Below, in pieces: positions 51,222 to 60,553 of a DNA stretch of 64,000 nt (positions within the stretch are counted from its first letter, which is position 1; every line of letters starts with the position of its first letter). The position numbers and the translations under genes were made by a program. The notes under the pieces were generated by a model that was not told where the DNA came from, did not search any database, and was given only the letters and a program-made list of their open reading frames with translations. Source of the stretch: Anaerocolumna sp. AGMB13025. Its GTDB lineage: Bacteria > Bacillota > Clostridia > Lachnospirales > Lachnospiraceae. The stretch covers positions 51,001-115,000 of the forward strand of contig NZ_CP121445.1 in NCBI RefSeq assembly GCF_029689925.1. The letters run 5' to 3'.

Positions 51222-53213
51222 ATGAAAAGTATCAAAACTAAACTGATTGTGTATTTTTCGTTATTGGTGTTATTGGTTTCCTTGCTATTGGGAGCTATCT
51301 CAATAGAAATGTTCAGTAAATCAATAACAGAAGAAGGGGAAAAAGCATTAGTATCCCTTTCTATGGAAGATGCCAAATTAACCCAGAGCAGATTAGAGAC
51401 CCAGAAAAGGACTTTGAATATGCTTACCTTGAATAGTATCATTCAGGGCATGGACTGGGCATACCAGCAGGCACTGTTAAAATCCTTATTAAAGGACACT
51501 GGTTTTCTTGACATGGCTATCGTTGACTTAAACGGAAAGGCCCAATATTCAGACGGAACAACCAGTGAACTTGCAGACAGAGACTATATACAAAAAGCCT
51601 TAAAAGGTGAGACGACTGTTTCGGATGTCCTAATAAGCAAGGTCACAAAACAACCGGTAATTATGATTGCAGCACCCATTTTTAACAAGAGCGGGGAAGT
51701 AACAGGAGCATTAATCGGTCGCAGGGACGGCAATGCATTAAGTGAGATTGTAGACGATACAGGATATGGAAAAGATGGTTATGGGTATATCATTAACAGT
51801 AAAGGAACTGTTATAGCACATCCGGACAGAGATAAAGTATTAAGCCAGTTCAACCCGATCGAAGCGGTAAAACAAGAACCGGAATTAACCTCTTTAGCAG
51901 AGTTATTCAAAACAATCACCTCTGAAAAAAGCGGTGTAAAAGCTTACTCATATGAGGGAAAAAATCTATATGCAGGTTATGCAGCTATTGAAGGGACAGA
52001 CTGGAAATTCGTAATAACCGCAGATCAGTCTGAGGTATTGTCTTCAATTCCCATATTAAGAAGTACAATAGTTATTATAACTTTGATAATCTTAGTAATA
52101 TGTATGGGCATCGTGTATTTACTTGGCAGCTCCATAACAAAACCTATAATTAATACAGTAAAACATGCGGAAAAAATAGCTTCTCTTGATATAACAGATA
52201 ATATTGATGAGAAATATCTTAAGAAAAAAGATGAAATCGGAACCCTTTCTATGGCATTACAACGTATTACGGACAGCTTAAAAAACATACTTGGAGAAAT
52301 TAATAATTCCTCAGAGCAATTGGCGGCAGCTTCGGAAGAACTTACAGCCACCACCGAACAGTCAGCCACCGCCTCTGCAGAAGTAGCGACTACAGTGGAA
52401 GAAATAGCAAAAGGAGCTTCCGATCAGGCAAAACATACGGAAGAGGGTTCAGTTAAAGCGGACGCATTAGGCAAAGCCATTGAAAGAGATCAGGAATATT
52501 TAACCGGAATGAATTCGGCTACGGAAAAAGTAGTATCCGTATTGGAGGAAGGATTAAAGGAGATAAAACTTCTCTCTGATAAAACGGAAGAAAACTTCCA
52601 GGCCTCTAAGAATATCCGGGACGTAATATTAAAAGCCAATGACAGTTCCAATAAAATCGGTCATGCCAGTAGTGTAATATCTTCCATAGCAGAACAGACG
52701 AACCTATTAGCTTTAAATGCGGCTATCGAAGCAGCAAGAGCAGGAGAGGCAGGCAAAGGGTTTGCTGTGGTTGCAGAAGAAATCCGGAATCTGGCGGAAC
52801 AGTCCGCAGCCTCTACAAAAAATATTGATGATGTGGTTAAGGAGCTGCAGACCAATTCAGCCGATGCGGTTAAAACAATAGAAGAAATAGCAGCTGTTAT
52901 GAAAGAGCAGACAGAAAGCGTGGAAAATAATAAAAAGAACTACCTGGCAATTGCAGAAGCGATTGATCAAGCAAAAAAAGCGGTAAATAACCTAAATGTA
53001 TCCGGACAGGAAATGGAAACCATGAAAAATGAAATCCTGGAAACATTACAGAATCTTTCTGCCATAGCAGAAGAGAATTCGGCCTCTACCCAACAGGTAA
53101 CAGCCTCGTTAGAAGAACAGGCTGCCTCCGTTGAAGATGTTGCAAAGGCAAGCGAGGGACTTGCCGGCATGGCTCAGGATTTACAGTTAATTATAAAAAA
53201 ATTTAAACTATAA
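51222..53213 (+). CDS. methyl-accepting chemotaxis protein with dCache sensor
   Basis: This 663-residue transmembrane chemoreceptor has TM1 at about 9-30 and a dCache-type extracellular sensor at about 35-275 ([52 protein letters not shown]). TM2 lies at about 283-305, and a HAMP domain with [22 protein letters not shown] follows. The MCP signalling domain has the hairpin tip [20 protein letters not shown] at about 490-515. No pentapeptide tether ends the protein. It signals to CheA/CheW encoded elsewhere. The upstream cyclic-di-GMP riboswitch ties its production to the motile/sessile switch. Confidence 0.96.
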   Translation: MKSIKTKLIVYFSLLVLLVSLLLGAISIEMFSKSITEEGEKALVSLSMEDAKLTQSRLETQKRTLNMLTLNSIIQGMDWAYQQALLKSLLKDTGFLDMAIVDLNGKAQYSDGTTSELADRDYIQKALKGETTVSDVLISKVTKQPVIMIAAPIFNKSGEVTGALIGRRDGNALSEIVDDTGYGKDGYGYIINSKGTVIAHPDRDKVLSQFNPIEAVKQEPELTSLAELFKTITSEKSGVKAYSYEGKNLYAGYAAIEGTDWKFVITADQSEVLSSIPILRSTIVIITLIILVICMGIVYLLGSSITKPIINTVKHAEKIASLDITDNIDEKYLKKKDEIGTLSMALQRITDSLKNILGEINNSSEQLAAASEELTATTEQSATASAEVATTVEEIAKGASDQAKHTEEGSVKADALGKAIERDQEYLTGMNSATEKVVSVLEEGLKEIKLLSDKTEENFQASKNIRDVILKANDSSNKIGHASSVISSIAEQTNLLALNAAIEAARAGEAGKGFAVVAEEIRNLAEQSAASTKNIDDVVKELQTNSADAVKTIEEIAAVMKEQTESVENNKKNYLAIAEAIDQAKKAVNNLNVSGQEMETMKNEILETLQNLSAIAEENSASTQQVTASLEEQAASVEDVAKASEGLAGMAQDLQLIIKKFKL

Positions 53214-53664
53214 AATAGTACATGCAATGGAATAAAGCACTTATGAAACATAGCATAATCATACTAAGTTAATACTGCAATTAATATCATGTAAATTTTG
53301 TATTTGATTCAAAGTATAATGACATTATAACGGTAAAAAACATAGGATTGATACAGAAAAAATCAAGGCAATTAATGCAGGATAAACTTGTAAGAAATAC
53401 AATATCATTAAAACAATTCTTTGGGGAGAATTATATATAAGCTATAAAATGGCTGTTGCAAAATAGTAAGATTACCTATCTTCGGTCCGAAAACCAGATT
53501 GTGCTTTCACCACCAGGTAATTTACTCTTAAAATTTTGTGACGGCCCTTTATTATCTCTTGACCAATTTTTACATAACCAGTAAAATAAAAATAGAAAAT
53601 ATAGGAAACCATTAAAAATCTTGAAACATAATGCCGGAAAAGTCAATAAAGTGAGGAAAAGCAT
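53214..53664. other. 451-bp intergenic region, nothing recognised
   Basis: AT-rich, no open frame with start signals, no clear terminator or repeat. A promoter for the acetyltransferase gene is presumably here but could not be placed. Confidence 0.5.
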
Positions 53665-54231
53665 ATGAGTTATACGGTAAAAGCAGTTACGGAGGACAAT
53701 AAAGAAATATTTGCTGAGTTTTTAGGAAATCTGGATTTTAGTCATGCACCACATTGGGCAACCTGTTTTTGCAGATTTTATTTTACAGACTGCAGCCAGG
53801 AGGAATGGATGAGACGGACCGGAGAAGATAACAGAATGGAAGCGCTGCAGGAAATCAAAGCAGGTCATATGAAAGGTTATCTTGCATTTGACAATGACAA
53901 ATGTATTGGATGGTGCAATGCGGATAATGCGGACAAGTTTATCCGTATCAAGGAATATATCAATCCGCTGATAAAAGATGAGAAAGCAGGCTGTGTAACC
54001 TGCTATGTCATACATCCTGACTACCGCAGGCAGGGTGTTGCAAGACTGTTATTAAAACAGGCCATAACGGATTTTAAACTGCAAAAATTTAATTCTGTCA
54101 TTGCGATGCCGGTAAATTCTGTACAGTCATCCGAACTTAGTTACCGTGGGTCTATGAATATGTATGCAGAAAACGGATTTACAGTAATCGATAAACAGGA
54201 TAGCGTAAGAGTGATGAAACTGGATTTATAA
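53665..54231 (+). CDS. GNAT family N-acetyltransferase
   Basis: This 188-residue protein transfers acetyl from acetyl-CoA to an unknown amine. The GNAT core is visible: the central strand CVTCYVIHPDYRRQGVARLLLKQAI, with the acetyl-CoA loop RRQGVA (motif A) at about 115-130, and a late strand MYAENGFTVI. The N-terminal half has HWATCFCRFYF, a Cys-rich stretch seen in some uncharacterised GNATs of Firmicutes. It is a single gene with no partner suggesting a substrate. A GAGGAAA-like ribosome binding site precedes the ATG. Confidence 0.9.
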   Translation: MSYTVKAVTEDNKEIFAEFLGNLDFSHAPHWATCFCRFYFTDCSQEEWMRRTGEDNRMEALQEIKAGHMKGYLAFDNDKCIGWCNADNADKFIRIKEYINPLIKDEKAGCVTCYVIHPDYRRQGVARLLLKQAITDFKLQKFNSVIAMPVNSVQSSELSYRGSMNMYAENGFTVIDKQDSVRVMKLDL

Positions 54232-54349
54232 TTTGGCAAAGCACTTAATATCCATTGACCTTTCCTGGCATATCTAGTAAAATCGAATATAGAAATATTT
54301 TGTTGAATACAGTAGGTAAACATATTACATCACATAGGAGGAAGGATAT

Positions 54350-55447
54350 ATGGAAGGTAATATATTATCCGGCGGACTGAATGACTTGAATGGACTAAAA
54401 GATATATTATCGGAATTGGACGGTTATAAGGACAGGAACGATGAACTGGTAACGGAAGAAGCGAAGCTGGAAAGAAATATAAAAAATAAAGAAAAGGCCA
54501 TAGCCGACGAAATTGCCGCTACTACCAAAAAACGAAAAGATGAAATAGAAGCAGCCTATGATGAACAACTGGAAAAGACACGGGCCAGAATTAAAAAAAT
54601 CCGGGGCAGAAAAGAGAAATCGAAAAGTGCCAAAATTTCAGAACGTATCGAAGAGGAAACCTTTCAACTAAAAGAAGAATACCGGCAGATGGCACTTGAG
54701 AGCAAAGCCCTGTTAAAGCAGAATAAAGTACCTGCTTTTAGTAATACCAAGCTTTTTTATGCCTTATTTATGCCAAGGGGTATGGGAGATCTGGCTATTA
54801 TTGCGGTAGCCCTTATAGCATGCCTTTTGGTTTTACCTTGTTTTATTTATTTTTATGTAATTCCAAAAGAAAATATGGTATATCTTATATTAATCTATTT
54901 TATTACCGTTATATTCTTCGGCGGTTTATATATGTTAATCGATAACAATATAAAAGACCGGCATAAGGAGACCATAAAACGGACTTACAGGCTCCGCCTG
55001 CAAATCATCGACAATAAAAAGAAACGGGATAAAATCAGAAAAGGCATCTTAAAAGACAAGGATGAAAGCAAGTATGGCTTGGAGGATTTTAATCAGGAAC
55101 TTACCGAACTGGATAATGACTTAAAATCCATATCGGAGCAAAAGAAAGAAGCTTTGAGCGTATTTGAAAATACTACCCGGCCCGTTATCGGGGAAGAAAT
55201 TAAAGCTAGAAACTTAGACGATTTAAATGCTTTGAAAAAAGAATATGCAGAGGTATATATTGAGCTGAAAGACATAGATGACAAGATAAAGAACTTATCT
55301 ATGAGTATAGCAAATAACTATGAAGCGTATCTGGGAAAAGAACTTATGACAATAGAGAAGTTAACCATATTAACAGATATCATGACCGACAATGATTTAA
55401 AGAGTGTATCCGAAGCGATCGCTTTCTATAAAGAAGGGAATTATTAA
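54350..55447 (+). CDS. coiled-coil membrane protein of unknown function
   Basis: No family recognised. The 365-residue product has an N-terminal coiled coil (about 25-125, rich in Lys and Glu), two membrane helices (about 147-172 and 178-200), and a second coiled coil (about 205-330). The C-terminus is helical. The topology suggests two cytoplasmic coiled coils joined by a hairpin in the membrane. AGGAGGA lies 7 bp before the ATG. It is followed by a bidirectional terminator and the convergent yyaC gene. A structural or scaffolding role is a guess. Confidence 0.75.
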   Translation: MEGNILSGGLNDLNGLKDILSELDGYKDRNDELVTEEAKLERNIKNKEKAIADEIAATTKKRKDEIEAAYDEQLEKTRARIKKIRGRKEKSKSAKISERIEEETFQLKEEYRQMALESKALLKQNKVPAFSNTKLFYALFMPRGMGDLAIIAVALIACLLVLPCFIYFYVIPKENMVYLILIYFITVIFFGGLYMLIDNNIKDRHKETIKRTYRLRLQIIDNKKKRDKIRKGILKDKDESKYGLEDFNQELTELDNDLKSISEQKKEALSVFENTTRPVIGEEIKARNLDDLNALKKEYAEVYIELKDIDDKIKNLSMSIANNYEAYLGKELMTIEKLTILTDIMTDNDLKSVSEAIAFYKEGNY

Positions 55448-55498
55448 TTACCTTATATTATTATAGCAGTATAAAATTTAATTAGATCTTATTGAAAT

Positions 55499-55540
55499 AA
55501 AAGGGGGGCTGTTTTTAAATCAGAAAAACAGCCCTTTTTG
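55499..55540. terminator. bidirectional terminator between convergent genes
   Basis: AAAAGGGGGGCTGTTTTT (55499-55516) pairs with AAAAACAGCCCTTTTT (55524-55539). T-runs lie on both strands. It ends at the yyaC stop. Confidence 0.88.
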
Positions 55541-56110
55541 CTATTCTTTAGCCAGTTTATAAAAACAATAATTAATTCCGGTGCAGATAAAATCCGCCAG
55601 AATCATAACAATATTCAGTCTGGTGGTCTGTAACAGCATATGATCTAGCATTCCGGAGAAGTTAACAATGCCGGTTATAAAGATATCACCTACCGGCGGA
55701 AGTGCCTTATCTACTCCGGCACCGGGTAAAAGAGGACCTTCGCCAAGGGTAATATACCCAATATGTCCGGATTTACCAAGAGAAGCGTCAATTGCAATAA
55801 CCATGGCACCCTGATGTTTTTCATAAATATAATTCATCGTTTCACTAAGATTCTTCGCATGGACAGGTTGTTCCAAAGTTCCATATAATATAATGTTATG
55901 CTGGAGTTTGGATAATTTATAGCCGACGATAGGCCCTAAGCAGTCACCGGTTGCCCGGTCTGTGCCTATACATAGAAATACGATCTGCTTTTTATTATAG
56001 ATCTGTTTTTGTATCATTTCTTGTAATGTCTTACTAAAATCATACACAGAATAACGATCTTTCGTATTAAAATAAAATAATTTCTTTTCTGCCTCTAACT
56101 CTCTATTCAT
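55541..56110 (-). CDS. yyaC: YyaC-like spore protease
   Basis: This 189-residue protein of the YyaC family is related to the GPR protease that degrades small acid-soluble spore proteins. Signature segments are VFLCIGTDRATGDCLGPIVGYKL, YGTLEQPVHAKNL, VIAIDASLG (conserved Asp), GEGPLLPGAGVDKALPPVGDI and the C-terminal NFSGMLDHMLLQTTRL. In Bacillus the gene is sporulation-controlled; no sigma-F or sigma-E promoter was identified here. AGGAGG lies 7 bp before the ATG. With bofA it supports sporulation ability. Confidence 0.92.
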   Translation of the reverse strand: MNRELEAEKKLFYFNTKDRYSVYDFSKTLQEMIQKQIYNKKQIVFLCIGTDRATGDCLGPIVGYKLSKLQHNIILYGTLEQPVHAKNLSETMNYIYEKHQGAMVIAIDASLGKSGHIGYITLGEGPLLPGAGVDKALPPVGDIFITGIVNFSGMLDHMLLQTTRLNIVMILADFICTGINYCFYKLAKE

Positions 56111-56480
56111 TAATAACCTCCTATTAATACTCGTACACTACAACCATATTCTGTAATAACAAAAGTATTACCTCAAAAAAGCAAAATAGTCAGAATATAG
56201 GAATAATTTCAAAGTCAATTTTCACCAACAATTGAATTAATTCCCACACAAAATAGACAAGCAGGGGACTAAATTGACAGAATGTGAAAATTCAGGGCGA
56301 ATAAAGAAAGATAAAACAGGTAAGATATTTAAAAACAGCGTATTGTTTTGACATAATATTTAACCTCCATATGGTACGATTGCAACTAGTAATATTATAG
56401 AAATAAACGTAAGGTTTCTATAATTTAAGGCTATATATATCATTGTCTGAATGAGACTGTGGTTAGGAGGATAATAAGTT
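56111..56480. other. divergent promoter region of yyaC and the MPN-LysM gene
   Basis: No gene. TTGACA (56348-56353), 16 bp, TATGGT (56370-56375) is a plausible sigma-A promoter for the plus-strand gene, about 105 bp before its ATG. Nothing else was recognised. Confidence 0.5.
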
Positions 56481-57887
56481 ATGGACAACTCATACGGCAA
56501 GGGCGGAACTACCAATAACCAGCCAGAGCCTGTAAAACCCGCACCTGTAAAAGCGGTACCTGCAAAAATGCCAAAGAACGTAAGACAGGTAGGAAGCATC
56601 GGCGCCCGTAATAAAGTAATCTATGTAGAAGACTATGTTATGACTTATATAAAACAGCTATCCGATAAAGAACATTCCGGCTGCAAGATAGCGGTATTAC
56701 TGGGATACTACGTAAGGAATGAAGAGGGCAAGAATATATTCATCAAAGGTGCCCTTGAAATGGTGAATACGGATTTTAGCAATGGAATCATACTTTCCGA
56801 CGAAGGCTGGACAAGTATCTATGAGAACATTAAAAAATATTTCAGCGATATTGAAATTGTCGGCTGGTCCCTTATCGGTCCCGAATTTTTTATTGAAAGT
56901 GTTGATAAAATACGTAAAATCCATATGGACAATTTCCAGGGACCAGATAAAGTCCTTCTTAAAATGGATAGTATGGAAAAAGAAGAAGCATTTTATTTAA
57001 ATGAAAATAATCAATTAGTAAAACAGACCGGCTATTACATATATTACGAAAAAAACGAAGAAATGCAGAATTATATGGTGGAAAATAAGGAGATTCCCAG
57101 TGAGGAGAAAACTTACAGTGATCATACCACCAGAAAGATACGAAATGTAATACAGGAAAAAAAGGAAGTTAAGGATGACAGAAGTGTTATCCGTCTTTTG
57201 TATGCCGCCAGTACCTTGTTGGCAATTATAGTATTAGTGATTGCCGCCACGATGCTTGACAATTATGATAAGATGAAAAGTATGGAGACAGCCCTGAATA
57301 CTATATCCAAAAACCTTAATTTAAGCGGAAATTCAGAGCTGTCGGAAACTGCGGAAGTAAAGGATAAGGAGGCGGTAAAGGCAGCCGAGGGTGATAATGA
57401 GGATAACAGTCAGGTGGCGGAAAACACAGCAGAGCTAAACAGCGCAGATGACGCACAGTCTCTTAAGGAAACCGAAAATAACAATACTAATTCAACGGAT
57501 GCAGATGAGGAGAGTACAAAAGTAGAGACCGTAAAAGGAAATCTTGACAGCAAAGAAGAGGAAGATAATACCCCTGCCGGTTCAAAAGAGGACAAGGCTG
57601 CGGAGGATAACTCCGGAAAAAAGAGTACAGTTAAAAAGGATACCGACAAAAAGACAGATGCGGCAAAGGCAGAGGATAAGAAAGACACGAATACCAAAAA
57701 GGATTCAAAAGAAGCTGTTCCGGCGTCTGCCCAGGTTAAATATTATATCGTGCGTGCCGGTGATTCCCTGGCCGCCATCAGTTTTGAACTGTACCATACC
57801 TTTTGCTATATGGACGAAATAAAAGAATTAAACGGTATAGAAGATGAAAACAAAATATTTGAAGGACAGAAGTTAATCGTACCGTAA
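56481..57887 (+). CDS. MPN/JAB-like domain, membrane helix and C-terminal LysM protein
   Basis: Residues 1-35 are Pro/Lys-rich. Residues 45-180 follow an MPN/JAB-like fold: YVEDYVMTYIKQL, KIAVLLGYYV, IKGALEMVNTDF, EGWTSIYENIKKYF and EIVGWSLIGPEF. The JAMM zinc ligands (HxH...SxxD) are absent, so it is probably not a protease. A membrane helix lies at about 233-254, then a long Asp/Glu/Lys/Thr-rich region (280-410), and a LysM at 420-468 (YYIVRAGDSLAAISFELYH...EGQKLIVP). The layout puts the MPN part in the cytoplasm and the LysM in the wall. AGGAGGATAA precedes the ATG. Its biology is unknown. Confidence 0.75.
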   Translation: MDNSYGKGGTTNNQPEPVKPAPVKAVPAKMPKNVRQVGSIGARNKVIYVEDYVMTYIKQLSDKEHSGCKIAVLLGYYVRNEEGKNIFIKGALEMVNTDFSNGIILSDEGWTSIYENIKKYFSDIEIVGWSLIGPEFFIESVDKIRKIHMDNFQGPDKVLLKMDSMEKEEAFYLNENNQLVKQTGYYIYYEKNEEMQNYMVENKEIPSEEKTYSDHTTRKIRNVIQEKKEVKDDRSVIRLLYAASTLLAIIVLVIAATMLDNYDKMKSMETALNTISKNLNLSGNSELSETAEVKDKEAVKAAEGDNEDNSQVAENTAELNSADDAQSLKETENNNTNSTDADEESTKVETVKGNLDSKEEEDNTPAGSKEDKAAEDNSGKKSTVKKDTDKKTDAAKAEDKKDTNTKKDSKEAVPASAQVKYYIVRAGDSLAAISFELYHTFCYMDEIKELNGIEDENKIFEGQKLIVP

Positions 57888-57951
57888 GGACAGTGGCAAA
57901 CGATCAGATTAGGTATTATTTCCTATATAATACAGGAATCATAGAATTATG

Positions 57952-58001
57952 AAAAGCTGCCCTTCTGAGCCCTGATATTCAACGCTCAGGAGGACAGCTT
58001 T
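57952..58001 (+). terminator. hairpin after the MPN-LysM gene
   Basis: AAAAGCTGCCCTTCTGAGC (57952-57970) pairs with GCTCAGGAGGACAGCTTT (57984-58001), with two mismatches. The T-run is weak (TTTACTAATTT). Confidence 0.6.
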
Positions 58002-58028
58002 ACTAATTTAAAAAAATAAAAAAGGTAG

Positions 58029-58085
58029 TGTCAATACGTGGCAAATAAGGTATAATTATCGTACATGTACAAAATAAGGTATAAT
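58029..58085 (+). promoter_or_regulatory. tandem promoters of the DUF5711 gene
   Basis: The 14-bp sequence AAATAAGGTATAAT occurs at 58043-58056 and 58072-58085. The first TATAAT has TGTCAA 16 bp upstream. Two -10 elements 29 bp apart suggest two start sites. Confidence 0.5.
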
Positions 58086-58180
58086 ATCATACAAAGCCGG
58101 AGGGATAGTGATTTTCGTATAATGAAGTTCCGGTTCAGAAAAAAGATATGTGGTATGTACAGTTATAAAAAGGAGATATC

Positions 58181-59368
58181 ATGGCGATAGAATTAGAGAA
58201 AAATGAATTAAGAAGCTATGAATTAAGAAAACGAAAACATAAACAGTTCATAACGATATTGATGATTGTAATAATAATTGCAGCAATTGTATTTATATTC
58301 TTTGCAGTCAATGCAGTTTTACATAAAAACTATACAAGCTACCAAGTAATTCATAAAACCCAGAGAAGCGACAGCAATTCAGCCCAGTATGAGCACTATG
58401 GCAGTGGGGTTATCCGCTATAGCAGGGATGGTGCCATGGCTATGGACGGAGCCGGCAATCTCTTATGGAATGGAACTTATCAGATGAAGGATCCTATTGT
58501 TGATGTCTGCGGTAAATATGCAGTAATCAGTGACAGAGGTTATAAAACCCTCCAGATATTTAACGGGGATGGCGGTATGTCAACTATTAATGTAGCAAAC
58601 GCAATTATCAAAAGTGAAATTGCAGAACAGGGAGTAGTTGCTGTTTTAATGGATGGGGATGGGGCAAATTACCTTAGCATTTACAGTGAAGACGGGGTAG
58701 AACTGGTTGGTAAAAGAACCATAAATAAAAATGACGGTTTCCCAATGGATATTTCGATATCCAATGACGGAAGAAAATTAGTTACCAGTTATCTGTCCTT
58801 TAATGGCGGTAAAGTGAATAGTGTTATCACTTTTTATAACTTTGGAAGTGTTGGGCAGAATTTCGGGGATAGGTTGGTAGGCACGGAAGGTTTCAACCAG
58901 ACAATCGTACCTAAAATAGAATTTTTAAATAATGACACAGTATGTGTTTTTGGAGATGACCGATTCAGCCTTTATTCCATGGAGCAGACTCCCAAGGAAA
59001 TCTACAAAGAAACCTTTAAATCACAGATAAAGAGTATATTTTACAGTGATAAATATGTGGGTTTTGTTTTAAATAACGGACAGGGAACCGATAAATACCA
59101 GCTGCTATTGTATGATTTAAAAGGTAAAGCTGTTTTAACGAAAAGCATTAATTATGATTATGATAAGATTATTATATCTGGCGGAGATATTATCCTCTAT
59201 TCCAATTTAGACTGGACTATATTAAATACAAATGGTGATATAAAATTCCATTACACCTTTGAAAGTGATATTTCCTATATTCTTCCGGTCAATAATGCAG
59301 ATAAATATATTTTAATTGATAATACAAATATGGAAGAAGTAAAATTGTCAGAAAAAAAGAATAAATGA
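58181..59368 (+). CDS. DUF5711 family membrane-anchored protein
   Basis: This 395-residue protein has a short basic cytoplasmic start, one membrane helix at about 24-46 and an extracytoplasmic domain. The domain contains repeated WD-like or propeller-like blades (YSRDGAMAMDGAGNLLWNGTY, VVAVLMDGDGANYLSIYSEDG, ISNDGRKLVTSYLSF). This matches DUF5711, found in Clostridia, often next to CvpA-family genes as here. No function is known. AAGGAGATATC precedes the ATG by about 6 bp. A CvpA gene follows after about 220 bp. Confidence 0.8.
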   Translation: MAIELEKNELRSYELRKRKHKQFITILMIVIIIAAIVFIFFAVNAVLHKNYTSYQVIHKTQRSDSNSAQYEHYGSGVIRYSRDGAMAMDGAGNLLWNGTYQMKDPIVDVCGKYAVISDRGYKTLQIFNGDGGMSTINVANAIIKSEIAEQGVVAVLMDGDGANYLSIYSEDGVELVGKRTINKNDGFPMDISISNDGRKLVTSYLSFNGGKVNSVITFYNFGSVGQNFGDRLVGTEGFNQTIVPKIEFLNNDTVCVFGDDRFSLYSMEQTPKEIYKETFKSQIKSIFYSDKYVGFVLNNGQGTDKYQLLLYDLKGKAVLTKSINYDYDKIIISGGDIILYSNLDWTILNTNGDIKFHYTFESDISYILPVNNADKYILIDNTNMEEVKLSEKKNK

Positions 59369-59591
59369 GCCGTCCTTCTCTTTTGTTATTGCAGTATCGA
59401 AAGGGTTTTCCATTTGCGATTACTAAAAAATAAACAAGATAGGGCAGCATCATTAACGGTGAGTGGTTTTTACTCTGCCTCTATCGTTTGAAAAGCCACA
59501 CCGAGATAAAGAATAAGAAAGAAAAATTATGATGATGAAAATTTATTTAGTACAGGAACTGGTCAATAGCAATATAGTTAAGGGGGTCACA

Positions 59592-60287
59592 ATGAACTGG
59601 TTAGTAATCCTTGTAATAATAGTACTGGCAGGGTATGCCTTTAACGGACATAGGAGAGGATTTATCCGTACCGTATTTACGCTCTTTTCAACAATACTTT
59701 CGTTAATCCTGACCATGTGGGTCAGTCCGGTAATTAGTAAAGAACTGCAGAAAAACGATAAAATCATGAATTTTGTAACAGAAAAAGTTGAAAAGGTAAT
59801 TACGTTTACCGATGAAGGAAATAAAATAACAGATCAGGTAAATTTTATCAATAAACTGCCCTTGCCTAAAATAATGAAACATACCCTGATAGAAAATAAT
59901 ACAAAAGATGTCTATCAAGCCATGGATGTCAACAATTTCAAAGATTATATCAGTGAATCCGTAGCAAGGATTATTATCAATGCGGCAGTTTTCCTTGTGA
60001 TAGTGCTTTTTATAACCATCGGACTGGCACTGCTTTGCGAAACGCTGGATATAATAAGCAAACTGCCTCTGATAAACGGACTTAATAAAACCGCCGGTCT
60101 TCTTGCGGGGCTTCTGCACGGAATTATAGTAGTATGGATTGGCTGTATATTTCTGACCCTTTTAAGCAGTACGGAGTGGGGTAAGACCATATTCGAACTA
60201 ATAAATAAAAGTGAGTTTTTAAGCACCCTGTATAATAATAATCTCTTACTAAAATTCATTATGAATCTGGGGAAAATACTATTTTAG
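59592..60287 (+). CDS. CvpA family membrane protein
   Basis: This 231-residue protein has four membrane helices. The family start is clear (LVILVIIVLAGYAFNGHRRGFIRTVFTL), and the C-terminal helix contains NKTAGLLAGLLHGIIVVWIGC, the typical GLxxG turn. CvpA is needed for colicin V production in E. coli and, more generally, for an envelope function that is not understood. I chose the ATG at 59592, which has AAGGGGG 7 bp upstream. The GTG/ATG choices at 59529 have no site. The 220 bp before it hold an imperfect hairpin (59433-59490). Confidence 0.87.
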   Translation: MNWLVILVIIVLAGYAFNGHRRGFIRTVFTLFSTILSLILTMWVSPVISKELQKNDKIMNFVTEKVEKVITFTDEGNKITDQVNFINKLPLPKIMKHTLIENNTKDVYQAMDVNNFKDYISESVARIIINAAVFLVIVLFITIGLALLCETLDIISKLPLINGLNKTAGLLAGLLHGIIVVWIGCIFLTLLSSTEWGKTIFELINKSEFLSTLYNNNLLLKFIMNLGKILF

Positions 60288-60553
60288 CAAAACCGGATTA
60301 TATCAGATTGGTATAGCTGAACTGGTATACCAGTTTCTAAAATTTTGGCATAATTTATTGAATTTACAATTTTAATAGGGTATACTGATACAAGATAAAT
60401 ATGGCATAACAGACTTCTTGCGACCAGGGATTACTGATATGCCAAGGACAAAAGTTACATATCAATTAACAGAGAAAGGAATGCCACCGACAGTTTTAAT
60501 TTTATGTGGCAGCAGTATTGCAGGTTGAACTGCAATATACAGCGGGAATTAAT

